From a virus, in the IMG/VR virus record IMGVR_UViG_3300044998_000504, positions 1 to 40,867 of that record: DNA of 40,867 nucleotides; one strand, 5' to 3'. This document shows, piece after piece, positions 18,108-25,546 of the stretch. The notes under the pieces were generated by a model. That model ran no database searches and was not told where the DNA came from. It saw nothing but the letters and a program-made list of their open reading frames with translations. Within the stretch, counting starts at the first letter, position 1. Every line of letters starts with the position of its first letter. The position numbers and the translations under genes are program-made.

Positions 18108-18328
18108 TCCTCCCCCTCCGTCGGGTTGCATGGCATCTGTATCACTTGCGTCGGTGGGCCGTAGTCCCAGCGTACGTTGCTCAAGATTTCCTTGCACTCG
18201 CCAAACAGCACCTGCACTTCGGGGCGGTTGAGCAGCGCGCCAGCCATCTCGCACAGGCGCGGCAACGCGGCCTCCAGCTTGGCCAAGTCTGGCTCGGTGA
18301 TGCGGTAGGTCGGGATTGTGTTGCTCAT
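18104..18328 (-). CDS. Small hypothetical protein
   Basis: A 74-residue acidic protein starting at ATG 18328 with GGAG five bases upstream. It looks like a helical bundle (EPDLAKLEAALPRLCEMAG) followed by PTQVIQMPCNPTEGEE. No domain is recognised. The stop overlaps the next start by four bases. Confidence 0.55.
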   Translation of the reverse strand: MSNTIPTYRITEPDLAKLEAALPRLCEMAGALLNRPEVQVLFGECKEILSNVRWDYGPPTQVIQMPCNPTEGEE

Positions 18329-18474
18329 CCCTGCTCCTTCGCGAGCCGCTTCTGTTTGTTGCGACCCTTGCAAAACGTCCCGCGCAATGCTGAATCCCAG
18401 ATCAGCCGCTGACGTGTACGTAGAAATTGCGCGAGGCTGTTGCAGGTCGTCTTGTTCATTGCGCGGGACTTCAT
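18325..18474 (-). CDS. 49-residue basic protein
   Basis: A short frame found by following the ATGA overlap at 18325-18328 upstream. It begins at ATG 18474 (GAG five bases before) or at a second ATG at 18459, and reads NKTTCNSLAQFLRTRQ, then LIWDSALRGTFCKGRNKQKR. It is strongly basic with two cysteines. The tight coupling to the next gene and lack of another gene in this stretch support it. Function unknown. Confidence 0.5.
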   Translation of the reverse strand: MKSRAMNKTTCNSLAQFLRTRQRLIWDSALRGTFCKGRNKQKRLAKEQG

Positions 18475-18489
18475 TGAAGCTCTACCTGA

Positions 18490-19170
18490 TTACTTTGACC
18501 GAAGCGTGCGCACGATCCGATCATCGCGCTCGCGCAACTCTTCACGGGTCACGTAAGACGACATGTCGATAAGTGCCGGGGGTGCGGGGGTTGGCGTTAC
18601 AACCGCCGCAGGCGGAGTCGGGGGCGTGCATACCGGCAATGTCACGCCACGCTTCGCTGCACGGCGGCCCGCGCGAGAGTTATTCAGCACCTCGCATGCC
18701 GCTGCATACGCACCCAGCGCCTGATAAGACTGCGCGAGCATGAAATCGTAACACTGCTCAGGCGTAAACCCGAAGCCGAAAAAGCCAGAACCGTTCGTGT
18801 TCGAGCCGCCGACATTGCCCGCAACGCCGCAACCCTGAATTGCAAACGATCCTTGGCCAAGCGCGGGAGCGTTCCGCACCTGCGTTTCGTTCACCGTAAG
18901 GGTGTTGCCGCCGTTCGATGCGGACGCGCCAGCACTCGACGTACCGCCCTGCGCGAGTGCCGCATTGTGGTTAGCGTTCGCGTTGTGATTCACGCTCAGG
19001 TTTAGCGCACTTGCCTGCGCATCCGCTGCAGCCGCAGCTCCAGCAACGGATGCGGCACCGGAAACGCTGGTTGCGCTGGGCGGTGTTTGGGGGGTCTCGG
19101 ATTTACCAGTCGCGAACGACGCAGTAGCGGCCAGCAGGCCCACGAGAAAAAACGTTCCACGAGTATTCAT
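18490..19170 (-). CDS. Secreted Ala/Asn/Gly-rich protein
   Basis: A 226-residue protein; ATG 19170 has AGGAG five bases upstream. It starts with a signal peptide (NTRGTFFLVGLLAATASFA, cleavage near residue 21). The next 100 residues are low complexity and rich in Ala, Asn, Ser and Gly (NHNANANHNAALAQGG). A region with four cysteines follows (IQGCGVAGN, PEQCYDFM, AACEVLNN, LPVCTPP), then a Pro-rich linker and a short terminal coiled coil ending RTLRSK. It is exported, perhaps to the periplasm or cell surface. A spanin-like or envelope role is possible but I see no decisive motif. It is odd inside a replication operon, nine bases downstream of the polymerase gene. Confidence 0.65.
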   Translation of the reverse strand: MNTRGTFFLVGLLAATASFATGKSETPQTPPSATSVSGAASVAGAAAAADAQASALNLSVNHNANANHNAALAQGGTSSAGASASNGGNTLTVNETQVRNAPALGQGSFAIQGCGVAGNVGGSNTNGSGFFGFGFTPEQCYDFMLAQSYQALGAYAAACEVLNNSRAGRRAAKRGVTLPVCTPPTPPAAVVTPTPAPPALIDMSSYVTREELRERDDRIVRTLRSK

Positions 19171-19178
19171 GTGATCTC

Positions 19179-21050
19179 CTATTTGCAATGGCCCAATGTG
19201 GGGCCGTAGTTGACTTCTACTTCTATGGGCAGACCCTCTGCCCACTCTGCAGGACGCCGCATGATCTCTGCGATGTCCTTCGAGTACTGGTCAGCATACG
19301 CTTCGGGGACGACGTAGTTAAGCTCGTCGTGCTGTTGTAGCACAGGCTTGAGATCAAGCTCGCGCCAGATCTCCAACATGTATTTCATGATCAATGCGCG
19401 TGCCAACGCTTGGACTACGTTTTCTGTAACTTTGCCGCCCCAGAGTGTGCGGACTTCCCTCCCAGAAAACGTGTATACAAACCCTTCGTAGCCGGAGAGT
19501 TTCGACTCCTCGCCGACGGAATACTGTTTCCAGCGTAGCTGCGGGTAATGCAAGGTCAGTCCAGTAGGCAAAGTGATGCCCGCTTTCGTCAAAGTGACAG
19601 GGCCGACCTTTGCTTGCGCGTTCGAGCGTGTCACGGTCTCTAGAGCTTGGTCGAACCTGCGCCAGAGTGCCGGGATGTGCGGGTACGTGTCGCGATAGAC
19701 ATTCACCATCTCAGTGCATTGCAAGAGGTCAAACTTCATGCCGTCCTTGCGTAGCGTCGCCTGCAAGCGAGAAGGCCCCATGCCATACCCGAGACCGAGG
19801 ATGCAGGTTTTTCCGACAAACCGCCGCCGCTTGTCCTCGGCAGAACGATCTTTGACTGTCTCGGTTTTGAACACACGCGTAGCAAACGCGGAGTAGATAT
19901 CCTCTTTATCGGCAAACCCGCGCACCAGCGCCTTTTCTCCAGCCAGCCATGCCGTAATGCGGGCTTCAATCTGCGCGAGATCAGCAGCTAAAACGACATG
20001 CTTCTTCGGGGCTTTGATCCCGAAACGCATCTTGCTCTTGTCGATGCGCGGGAAGTTCTGTGCGTTGATGTTCTCTGTGCCGCCGTAACGCCCGGTGTGC
20101 GCGCTGTAATACATCAGCGGCACGCGGAACCACCGATACTTCAAGCCGATGTCCAGCAGCCGCTGATAACGCGTTACTTCGAGTGTGGACTTGACGCCGA
20201 GCCGTGCCGCGATCAGTGCCCCAATGACCGGATCGTCGGAATACTGCTCTTCGAGCTCCTTCCATCCAGCATCCGTCTTCGCCAGCGCAGGCGTAGGCTT
20301 GTTAGTGCTCGGTGATATCTTCGTTGGGACTTCAACGCCAAAACTGTCAAGCAACTTTGCAAACTTGACGTTCGACGCCAAGTCAGCCGCCGTGACCGAA
20401 GCGGGAAGCGCCGAAAGCTGCATCTCTCTCTTAGCGATCACCGCGCCAAGCTCTTCGCTCATCACATTGGCATCGACCAGAAGTCGAGGCTCCAGATACA
20501 TGCGCAGAGTCAGGTCGATGATATGCAGCTCGTCTACCGGGATCGTCGGCAGCATGTGCTTGAACAGCAGGTACTCGCTCTCGCAGTCGTTTATGCAGTA
20601 CGCGCCATACTCTTTCCACTCCTGCCGTGAAAGCGAGTCGCGAGTGCGCCCCTTCATGTTCTTGACGGTAGTCCCTTTCTCGCCGAGCCCGGTGTGCTCA
20701 AGACATGAGGCAAGTGAGACTGACGGGATGTAGGGTTTGAGGTGCACGTTCGCCATGAATCGCGTGCATAGCATTTTGGCAGGGAGCCTGCCGAAGACCT
20801 TCTGAAGCACCAGCCCGTCGAACATCATGTTGTGGGCGATGACGCAAGCATCCCACAGCCCAATCTCATCGAACCACTTGGCAAGCTCTGAGACAGTGCC
20901 AGTACGCCATACGGCTGGGGCTTGGCCGACTTTTGCGCCGACCATGATGATGTCGAATCGAGGATCGTTTACGTAGTCCTCGGTGGACATCTTGGACAGG
21001 CTGTACTCCGAGTCATAGTACGTCTCGAAGTCTAAGACAATCGACTGCAT
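19179..21050 (-). CDS. Family A DNA polymerase with 3'-5' exonuclease
   Basis: A 623-residue replicative polymerase. The exonuclease motifs are LDFETYY (D7, E9), IAHNMMFDG near 75 and YCINDCESEY near 155. The polymerase motifs are motif A AADLAQIEARITAW near 355, motif B RRRFVGKTCILGLGYGMG near 420, and motif C QQHDELN with H574, D575 and E576. There is no 5'-3' exonuclease domain, as is usual for phage polymerases of this family. The start overlaps the HicA-like gene's stop by one base (TGATG), with GGAG five bases upstream. It replicates the phage genome with the primase-helicase and ssDNA-binding protein of the same operon. Confidence 0.95.
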   Translation of the reverse strand: MQSIVLDFETYYDSEYSLSKMSTEDYVNDPRFDIIMVGAKVGQAPAVWRTGTVSELAKWFDEIGLWDACVIAHNMMFDGLVLQKVFGRLPAKMLCTRFMANVHLKPYIPSVSLASCLEHTGLGEKGTTVKNMKGRTRDSLSRQEWKEYGAYCINDCESEYLLFKHMLPTIPVDELHIIDLTLRMYLEPRLLVDANVMSEELGAVIAKREMQLSALPASVTAADLASNVKFAKLLDSFGVEVPTKISPSTNKPTPALAKTDAGWKELEEQYSDDPVIGALIAARLGVKSTLEVTRYQRLLDIGLKYRWFRVPLMYYSAHTGRYGGTENINAQNFPRIDKSKMRFGIKAPKKHVVLAADLAQIEARITAWLAGEKALVRGFADKEDIYSAFATRVFKTETVKDRSAEDKRRRFVGKTCILGLGYGMGPSRLQATLRKDGMKFDLLQCTEMVNVYRDTYPHIPALWRRFDQALETVTRSNAQAKVGPVTLTKAGITLPTGLTLHYPQLRWKQYSVGEESKLSGYEGFVYTFSGREVRTLWGGKVTENVVQALARALIMKYMLEIWRELDLKPVLQQHDELNYVVPEAYADQYSKDIAEIMRRPAEWAEGLPIEVEVNYGPTLGHCK

Positions 21051-21262
21051 CAGCGCTCCAGCTTCAACCCATTGCGCACAAGCATACTTCGAAGGTTACG
21101 AACTGCGCGCACGTCGCTCGGACTGCTCGACGAGAATACGATTGCGCCATTGGGCGCTCGCCATCTGAGGTGCCCGCCGTTTGTCGCCGAGACAGACCAG
21201 TTCTGCTCGGCGGCAACTCTAGCGAGAGTTTTATACTCTCGCGGGATCTTAGCGTTACTCAT
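21050..21262 (-). CDS. HicA-like (YcfA-fold) protein
   Basis: A 70-residue basic protein with the HicA pattern: REYKTLARVAAEQNWSV, then GGHLRWRAPNGAIVFSSSSP, where the His of GGH is the usual catalytic residue, and a final helix RNLRSMLVRNG. HicA proteins are dsRBD-fold RNases in toxin-antitoxin pairs. No HicB antitoxin gene is adjacent, and the gene is coupled to the polymerase by a one-base overlap. It may be a solitary phage form used for RNA binding or host mRNA decay. Confidence 0.72.
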   Translation of the reverse strand: MSNAKIPREYKTLARVAAEQNWSVSATNGGHLRWRAPNGAIVFSSSSPSDVRAVRNLRSMLVRNGLKLER

Positions 21263-21263
21263 G

Positions 21264-21503
21264 CTAGCGCCCCGTTTTATCTACCGCTACCGCTGCAATG
21301 AATGCCGCGTTCCAGCGCGTAGTGTTCCAGTACTTGACCGGCAGAGGAACGGCGCGCGGATGCTGAAACAAGTTCTGACGGCTCGGGCGCATCTCATCGT
21401 AGACACGATTGAACACTCGTCGTGCTTGATTAGACCACTGCCGCCAAACCTTAGCAGGAACCTTGTTCTTGTTGCTGACTGGCCGACCGATATTGTTGGG
21501 CAT
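21264..21503 (-). CDS. Small conserved-type protein, first gene of the replication operon
   Basis: A 79-residue basic protein starting at ATG 21503 with GGAG six bases upstream. It is rich in Arg and aromatic residues (PAKVWRQWSNQARRVFNRVY, then WNTTRWNAAFIAAV). It is the first gene after a good promoter (21533-21560), with a leader of only about 20 bases. Function unknown; the basic, aromatic composition would suit nucleic-acid binding. Confidence 0.62.
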   Translation of the reverse strand: MPNNIGRPVSNKNKVPAKVWRQWSNQARRVFNRVYDEMRPSRQNLFQHPRAVPLPVKYWNTTRWNAAFIAAVAVDKTGR

Positions 21504-21532
21504 GACTAACTCCGGTTTGTGATAACGGGTCA

Positions 21533-21560
21533 ATCATACCCACGAAATCCCGTAAGTCAA
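21533..21560 (-). promoter_or_regulatory. Sigma-70-type promoter for the replication operon
   Basis: On the minus strand TTGACT (21555-21560), a 16-base spacer and TATGAT (21533-21538). Transcription would start near 21526 and read genes 21503 to 9675. It follows a terminator directly, so it begins a new transcript. It shares the TTGACT -35 element with the promoter at 26625-26653. Confidence 0.65.
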
Positions 21561-21576
21561 CCTGCTCGCGCAGACA

Positions 21577-21608
21577 AAAAGAAACCCCCTGACCACACGG
21601 TCAGGGGG
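21577..21608 (-). terminator. Rho-independent terminator
   Basis: A 10-bp perfect stem (CCCCCTGACC at 21585-21594 with GGTCAGGGGG at 21599-21608) and a 4-base loop, followed on the minus strand by TTTCTTTTTG. It ends the transcript of the AAA/VWA unit. Confidence 0.8.
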
Positions 21609-21624
21609 TCACACACTTGTGTGG
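21609..21624. repeat. Palindrome copy 1 (16 bp form)
   Basis: TCACACACTTGTGTGG: one mismatch from CCACACA-NN-TGTGTGG. It touches the terminator stem and is 25 bases from copy 2. Confidence 0.85.
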
Positions 21625-21633
21625 AAAGTAAAG

Positions 21634-21649
21634 TCACACACTTGTGTGG
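21634..21649. repeat. Palindrome copy 2 (16 bp form)
   Basis: Identical to copy 1, including the downstream GGAAA; the pair forms a 25-base direct repeat between the stop of the gene at 21654 and the terminator. Confidence 0.85.
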
Positions 21650-21653
21650 AAAA

Positions 21654-22373
21654 TTACGACGGCATGTGCAGCTCGTACTCGGTCATGGCATCACGTCGTG
21701 TGATAAATGAACCTGCACGTTGGTACATCATGAGCATGGGCAAAATCCTTTCCGAGTTCGCCAAAAACTCGCGGCTAAAACAATCTTCGATCTCGACTCC
21801 CACTCTCGCTTTAAAAATCTCACGCGTTTTGGGAGAGGGTTTCATAGGCCTGACATCTATGAAATGCCGCAAATCACGCCAGTAGTACGCTACGGCAGAA
21901 AGAGGGGTAGGAATAAGAGACTTCCGATCTATCTTTTTATGTTCGCTTGCAAGCCTTAGAATGGTTGAGGCTTTTGAAATCCATTGCCCTACTTCTATCA
22001 AAGGCCGGTACCAATCGATGAATTTGCTGATTGCTTCGGCATTAAAATGCAGCAAATTTTGAAGCCGCAGTTCTTCTGTTGTTGAGCCGAGCAATGGGAA
22101 ATGCTCGACTGCGCCCATAAACACCGAACTGGACGCATACATACAGCTTATGCGTTGATTGATCTCATGATCGATAATGATATAGCACGACGTTGTAGTG
22201 CGAATCACCTGCCTGTACTGATTGGTATTGAGCAAAGTTTGTCGCAAGTACTCTGGATACTTGCGTTGCTCCATCACGCTTTCCAGAATTGTCAGCGGAG
22301 TGATCGGCGGATCAGGGTAGTTATTGATAAACCCGTTGCCGTGTTCTCTGATCATGTTAGCTATATGAGACAT
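21654..22373 (-). CDS. Hypothetical protein, last gene of the AAA/VWA unit
   Basis: A 239-residue protein starting at ATG 22373 with AAAGGAG eight bases upstream. It is predicted mainly helical, with many aromatic residues (FIDWYRPLIEVGQWISKAS, AVAYYWRDLRHFIDVRP). No signal peptide, membrane segment or known motif is visible. Base composition is more AT-rich than in the replication genes, which hints at a different origin. It shares a transcript with the ATPase, DUF3150-like and VWA genes, so it may be a client or effector of that complex. Confidence 0.7.
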   Translation of the reverse strand: MSHIANMIREHGNGFINNYPDPPITPLTILESVMEQRKYPEYLRQTLLNTNQYRQVIRTTTSCYIIIDHEINQRISCMYASSSVFMGAVEHFPLLGSTTEELRLQNLLHFNAEAISKFIDWYRPLIEVGQWISKASTILRLASEHKKIDRKSLIPTPLSAVAYYWRDLRHFIDVRPMKPSPKTREIFKARVGVEIEDCFSREFLANSERILPMLMMYQRAGSFITRRDAMTEYELHMPS

Positions 22374-22396
22374 GTTTGTACTCCTTTGTACTTCGA

Positions 22397-23107
22397 TTAA
22401 GCGATCCCGTAGTCAACCCAAACAGGCGGCATGGCAGGTGATGCCACGAGTGCAGCGCGCGCAATGACCTCTTCTACATACGCAATGGCCGACTGGTCAA
22501 AGCTCTGCATCTGCTCTTTTGCAGCTTTGATGATCGGCATGTCGCCACGTCTAAGCGTTGTTTGCGGCAGTGCATTTTGGACGATGAAGCCAACTTCTGG
22601 CCATATGTGTGGTAGAAAATCTCCAAGCATAGTGTCAGCTTTGAGGGTCTTGTTATTGGGGCTAGTAATCATCCCCACAATCACCGCCGCTTTTCCCGCA
22701 GTCGTGTCGATCTCCGTTGCACATTTCGAAGCTCGTACATACCACTCAGTCAGCTTCTCAATCGCGACTGGATCGTCAAGCACGAAATCATCTGTTTTTG
22801 CCCAGTACTGTGTTGGTATCTTTGTACGAGATCGAAGCGTGATGAGCTTACCGTTTTCGCCGAGCAACACTCGCACTGTGTTACTAGAACGATAGCCTGT
22901 CGCCAGTTTGTCGTTTTTCTGCTGCCATGTAAGTGGCGCAGCATGATCCAACACTACGTTTCTGAACCAGTCCGAGAACAGCATTTTGTTGATTTCCTCC
23001 GGTGTGTAAGGTGCTGGCACAGCTTGCGGCAAACGCTGTTCCAAGTACCTAGTAACTGCGCTAGTCAGACTTTCTAGCGCTGCATCACTGAAAAGTTGCT
23101 TCGGCAT
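22397..23107 (-). CDS. Hypothetical protein next to the VWA gene
   Basis: A 236-residue protein; ATG 23107 has GGAG seven bases upstream. The N-terminal part is helical (DAALESLTSAVTRYLEQRL), followed by a mixed region with MLFSDWFRNVVLDH and IPTQYWAKTDDFVLDD, and a helical end. I recognise no domain. It begins two bases after the VWA stop codon, so it is translated with it. A function within the MoxR/VWA system is likely from position only. Confidence 0.7.
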   Translation of the reverse strand: MPKQLFSDAALESLTSAVTRYLEQRLPQAVPAPYTPEEINKMLFSDWFRNVVLDHAAPLTWQQKNDKLATGYRSSNTVRVLLGENGKLITLRSRTKIPTQYWAKTDDFVLDDPVAIEKLTEWYVRASKCATEIDTTAGKAAVIVGMITSPNNKTLKADTMLGDFLPHIWPEVGFIVQNALPQTTLRRGDMPIIKAAKEQMQSFDQSAIAYVEEVIARAALVASPAMPPVWVDYGIA

Positions 23108-23109
23108 GT

Positions 23110-24378
23110 TCATGCTCCTTTTTCGTTGATATGAATGGTCTCGCCCCAGCGCGCCGTCTCGCCCGAAATGCAACACCAGATTACTGGGTACGCAGGCGCT
23201 TCATCTGGGTACGTGCCGTACAGATCAGTGAGATAGATCAGCGTAGTCGGCACAATGCCCTCTTGGTCGCACCAGTCGAATGCCGGAATGAAACTCGTGC
23301 CACCGCCGCCCTTCACTTTGGGCGGATTGGTACGAATGTCATGTCCGGGCTCGAACCGCTCAACGCTGTTCACAGCAGCGTCGATGCCGAGCACCCATGT
23401 TGCCTCGGGACGGCAAGTGTCGATGATTTCCGCCAGCTCTGAGAAAAACACCGTGAGAATTTTGTCGGTGATGGAGCCTGACGTATCGACTGCAACGACA
23501 ACTTCACCCGCAGAGAATCCTCGGTTACGAGGATAGAACAGCCTCTGCGTAACAAGCCGTCTGCGATGTGGCGTGTCCCACGACTTGGTATCGTTGGCAA
23601 TCGCGCGTGAAACGAAGAACCGAAGTTTCTCGTTCCACGGGACTTGAGGGTTGAGGAACTTGTCGGCAAACCGCTCAAGTGCGGCAGGGAGCATACCTGC
23701 CGCCTTTGCAGACGAGCGTGCAGACTCGACCGCACGTTTCCACTCACCCTCGCTGGACTTGGCGGGTGTTGGGATATGCTTGTCGAACTGCTTGTCGGCA
23801 AGCTCGGGCGGTACACTGTCGTCGCGCTCCTCGCCGCTGCCTCCTCCGCTGTTTCCTCCATCTGCGGGTTTGTCATCTCCACACACCTGTGTGGATTTCT
23901 GTGGCTTGGGCGGGAATTTTTTCAGCAACGCTCTGTACACCTCCTCCGCAGACATCTCGTGCGAGAACTCTGGGCTGTGCAGCGCGCACTTCGGCATCGC
24001 GCCGACTTTCGTGACAACGAGCATGTCGTTAATCACGTAGTCGGCTGCGATGTTGTAGAGCATGGGCGAGAACTTCTGACCTTCGAAACCGAGGTCTTCG
24101 TAGGTCTTGGCTCTGTCCATGTGCATCCACATGGCGTGCGCGATCTCATGGCACAGAACGAACAAGCCCTCCATCAACGAGATCGAAGTGATGAATTTCT
24201 CGTTGATGTAGAGGTTCTTGCCGTCCGTGCCCGCCGTGTCGATGCCCTTGTCGTTGCCGTCTGGCAGGGGTTGCAAGGTCATCATGTCGTACATGATCGA
24301 ACCGAAAAACGGCGTGTACATGAGCAACGCCGTTTTGAGCTCCGTAAGCCGCGTAGCGGCAGTGACTTGCTGTTTCAT
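23110..24378 (-). CDS. Metallopeptidase-like / VWA-like protein (DUF2201 type)
   Basis: A 422-residue two-part protein. The N-terminal domain has the zinc motif HEIAH at residues 77-81 (context VLCHEIAHAMWMH), typical of the DUF2201 N-terminal metallopeptidase-like domain. A Gly/Glu/Pro linker near 165-200 follows. The C-terminal domain is VWA-like: AVDTSGSITD near 293 gives the DxSxS MIDAS motif, then LGIDAAVNSVE, GGGGTSF and IYLTDLYGTYPDE. VWA proteins paired with MoxR ATPases act in chaperone or metal-insertion complexes. GGAGG lies seven bases before the ATG, overlapping the DUF3150-like gene's end. A copy of the 16-bp palindrome lies in the linker. Confidence 0.88.
   Translation of the reverse strand: MKQQVTAATRLTELKTALLMYTPFFGSIMYDMMTLQPLPDGNDKGIDTAGTDGKNLYINEKFITSISLMEGLFVLCHEIAHAMWMHMDRAKTYEDLGFEGQKFSPMLYNIAADYVINDMLVVTKVGAMPKCALHSPEFSHEMSAEEVYRALLKKFPPKPQKSTQVCGDDKPADGGNSGGGSGEERDDSVPPELADKQFDKHIPTPAKSSEGEWKRAVESARSSAKAAGMLPAALERFADKFLNPQVPWNEKLRFFVSRAIANDTKSWDTPHRRRLVTQRLFYPRNRGFSAGEVVVAVDTSGSITDKILTVFFSELAEIIDTCRPEATWVLGIDAAVNSVERFEPGHDIRTNPPKVKGGGGTSFIPAFDWCDQEGIVPTTLIYLTDLYGTYPDEAPAYPVIWCCISGETARWGETIHINEKGA
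23879..23894. repeat. Palindrome copy 3 (16 bp form), inside the VWA gene
   Basis: Perfect CCACACA-CC-TGTGTGG within codons that read STQVCG in the linker of the VWA protein. Confidence 0.9.
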
Positions 24379-25520
24379 ACCTTTGCCTCCTTGTTCATCA
24401 TGTCAAGCGCGGTCTTAGCGTGGGCTGCCACCTCGGCACGGATAGTCAGCTTCTTGCGAAGCGTTTCCGCATCGTGCTGGCAAAGGTAACGCTCCGCGTA
24501 TGCGCGCACCTTCTCGACACGCTGGTCATTGAGCACATTGAGGTGCTTGGCCAGCCGTGCCTTCTCCCGGACGTTGTCGATCAGCGTGTGATGAAACGTG
24601 CGTTCCGGATCGGAAAGCCGGTCCACCATGTGCGAGATCGCTTCGTACAGCTGCGCCCAGACATCTTGCATGGCGTTCTCCACCATCACCCTCATGTTGT
24701 TCTGCAGGTGCCGTGCAAGCGCGTCCAGCTGCTGCTGTGGCAAGCCCTTGAAATCCGAGCCTGCCGGGATCGGCTGAAAGTCGAAGTTGATGTTGAAGTA
24801 GTCGCTGATGCGCTCGACAGGCGGATACTCCCGCGGGTCGAACCGCTTGCCGAGTTTGACACGCGCCTGCTCAATCAAGCTGGGGTAGTCGCTCTCGAAG
24901 TCTTTGAGCGCTTCCATCATGCGCACCTTCGCCTTCGCCATCGCCTCGGTGTACTCGAAGAACAACGTGTTTGGCAGGATGCGTGCGCCAGAACGCCGTC
25001 CAGAGTCACTGAGGCCCGTCGTCGACCACGGCAAAGTCATTTCGTAGTGCTTGTCACGAGCCTCATCGAGCGCCTTGTGAACCGCCTTCAGCTTGGCAGC
25101 GCCCGCCAACAGGTTCTTGTGGGTGTCGAACGCATCGGCTGACGCATTGTTTGCCACAGCCACATCGGTCGAAGCTTTGCGGTCCTTGACCCTTGCGTGC
25201 CAACGCTGCGTGTTGAGCGTGACAAGCTGGCCGAACCGTCGAATGTCGGTCACGTCGGCCATCTCGTCGACATTGAACACAGGCATGGGAATTGTCACAG
25301 ACTCCGAAGCGGTGTCCGTAAAGATGTTCTGGAACACCGAACTGCCATCGCTCGGGGTCTCGGGCTCGGCCACAGGCTCTGCCACACACTGTGTGGAAAC
25401 CTCGGGCTGCTCGATGGGGGTTGCCGCGTCGTTGCTGGGCTTCTCAGGCTCAGGCGTGATAACGACCGGTTTGTCGTTGAGAATGTCGTCGAGAAGTGCG
25501 TTCAGATCAGTCTGGTCCAT
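24375..25520 (-). CDS. DUF3150-like protein
   Basis: A 381-residue protein (ATG 25520, AGGAG eight bases upstream). Residues 1-80 are acidic and disordered. The remainder fits the pattern that I associate with DUF3150: LNTQRWHARVKDRKAS, a Lys-rich helix, then MTLPWSTTGLSD, RILPNTLFFEYTEAM, FESDYPSLIEQARVKLG, DPREYPPVERI and FDFQPIPAGSDF. The C-terminal part is long helices. Members of this kind occur between MoxR ATPase and VWA genes, and may bridge them. The family match is from memory. The disordered N-terminus contains palindrome copy 4. Confidence 0.75.
   Translation of the reverse strand: MDQTDLNALLDDILNDKPVVITPEPEKPSNDAATPIEQPEVSTQCVAEPVAEPETPSDGSSVFQNIFTDTASESVTIPMPVFNVDEMADVTDIRRFGQLVTLNTQRWHARVKDRKASTDVAVANNASADAFDTHKNLLAGAAKLKAVHKALDEARDKHYEMTLPWSTTGLSDSGRRSGARILPNTLFFEYTEAMAKAKVRMMEALKDFESDYPSLIEQARVKLGKRFDPREYPPVERISDYFNINFDFQPIPAGSDFKGLPQQQLDALARHLQNNMRVMVENAMQDVWAQLYEAISHMVDRLSDPERTFHHTLIDNVREKARLAKHLNVLNDQRVEKVRAYAERYLCQHDAETLRKKLTIRAEVAAHAKTALDMMNKEAKV
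25382..25396. repeat. Palindrome copy 4 (15 bp form), inside the DUF3150-like gene
   Basis: CCACACA-C-TGTGTGG in the disordered N-terminal region, read as STQCV in the same phase as copy 3. Confidence 0.9.
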
Positions 25521-25546
25521 GTTGTGTACTCCTATGGTGAACGTGA

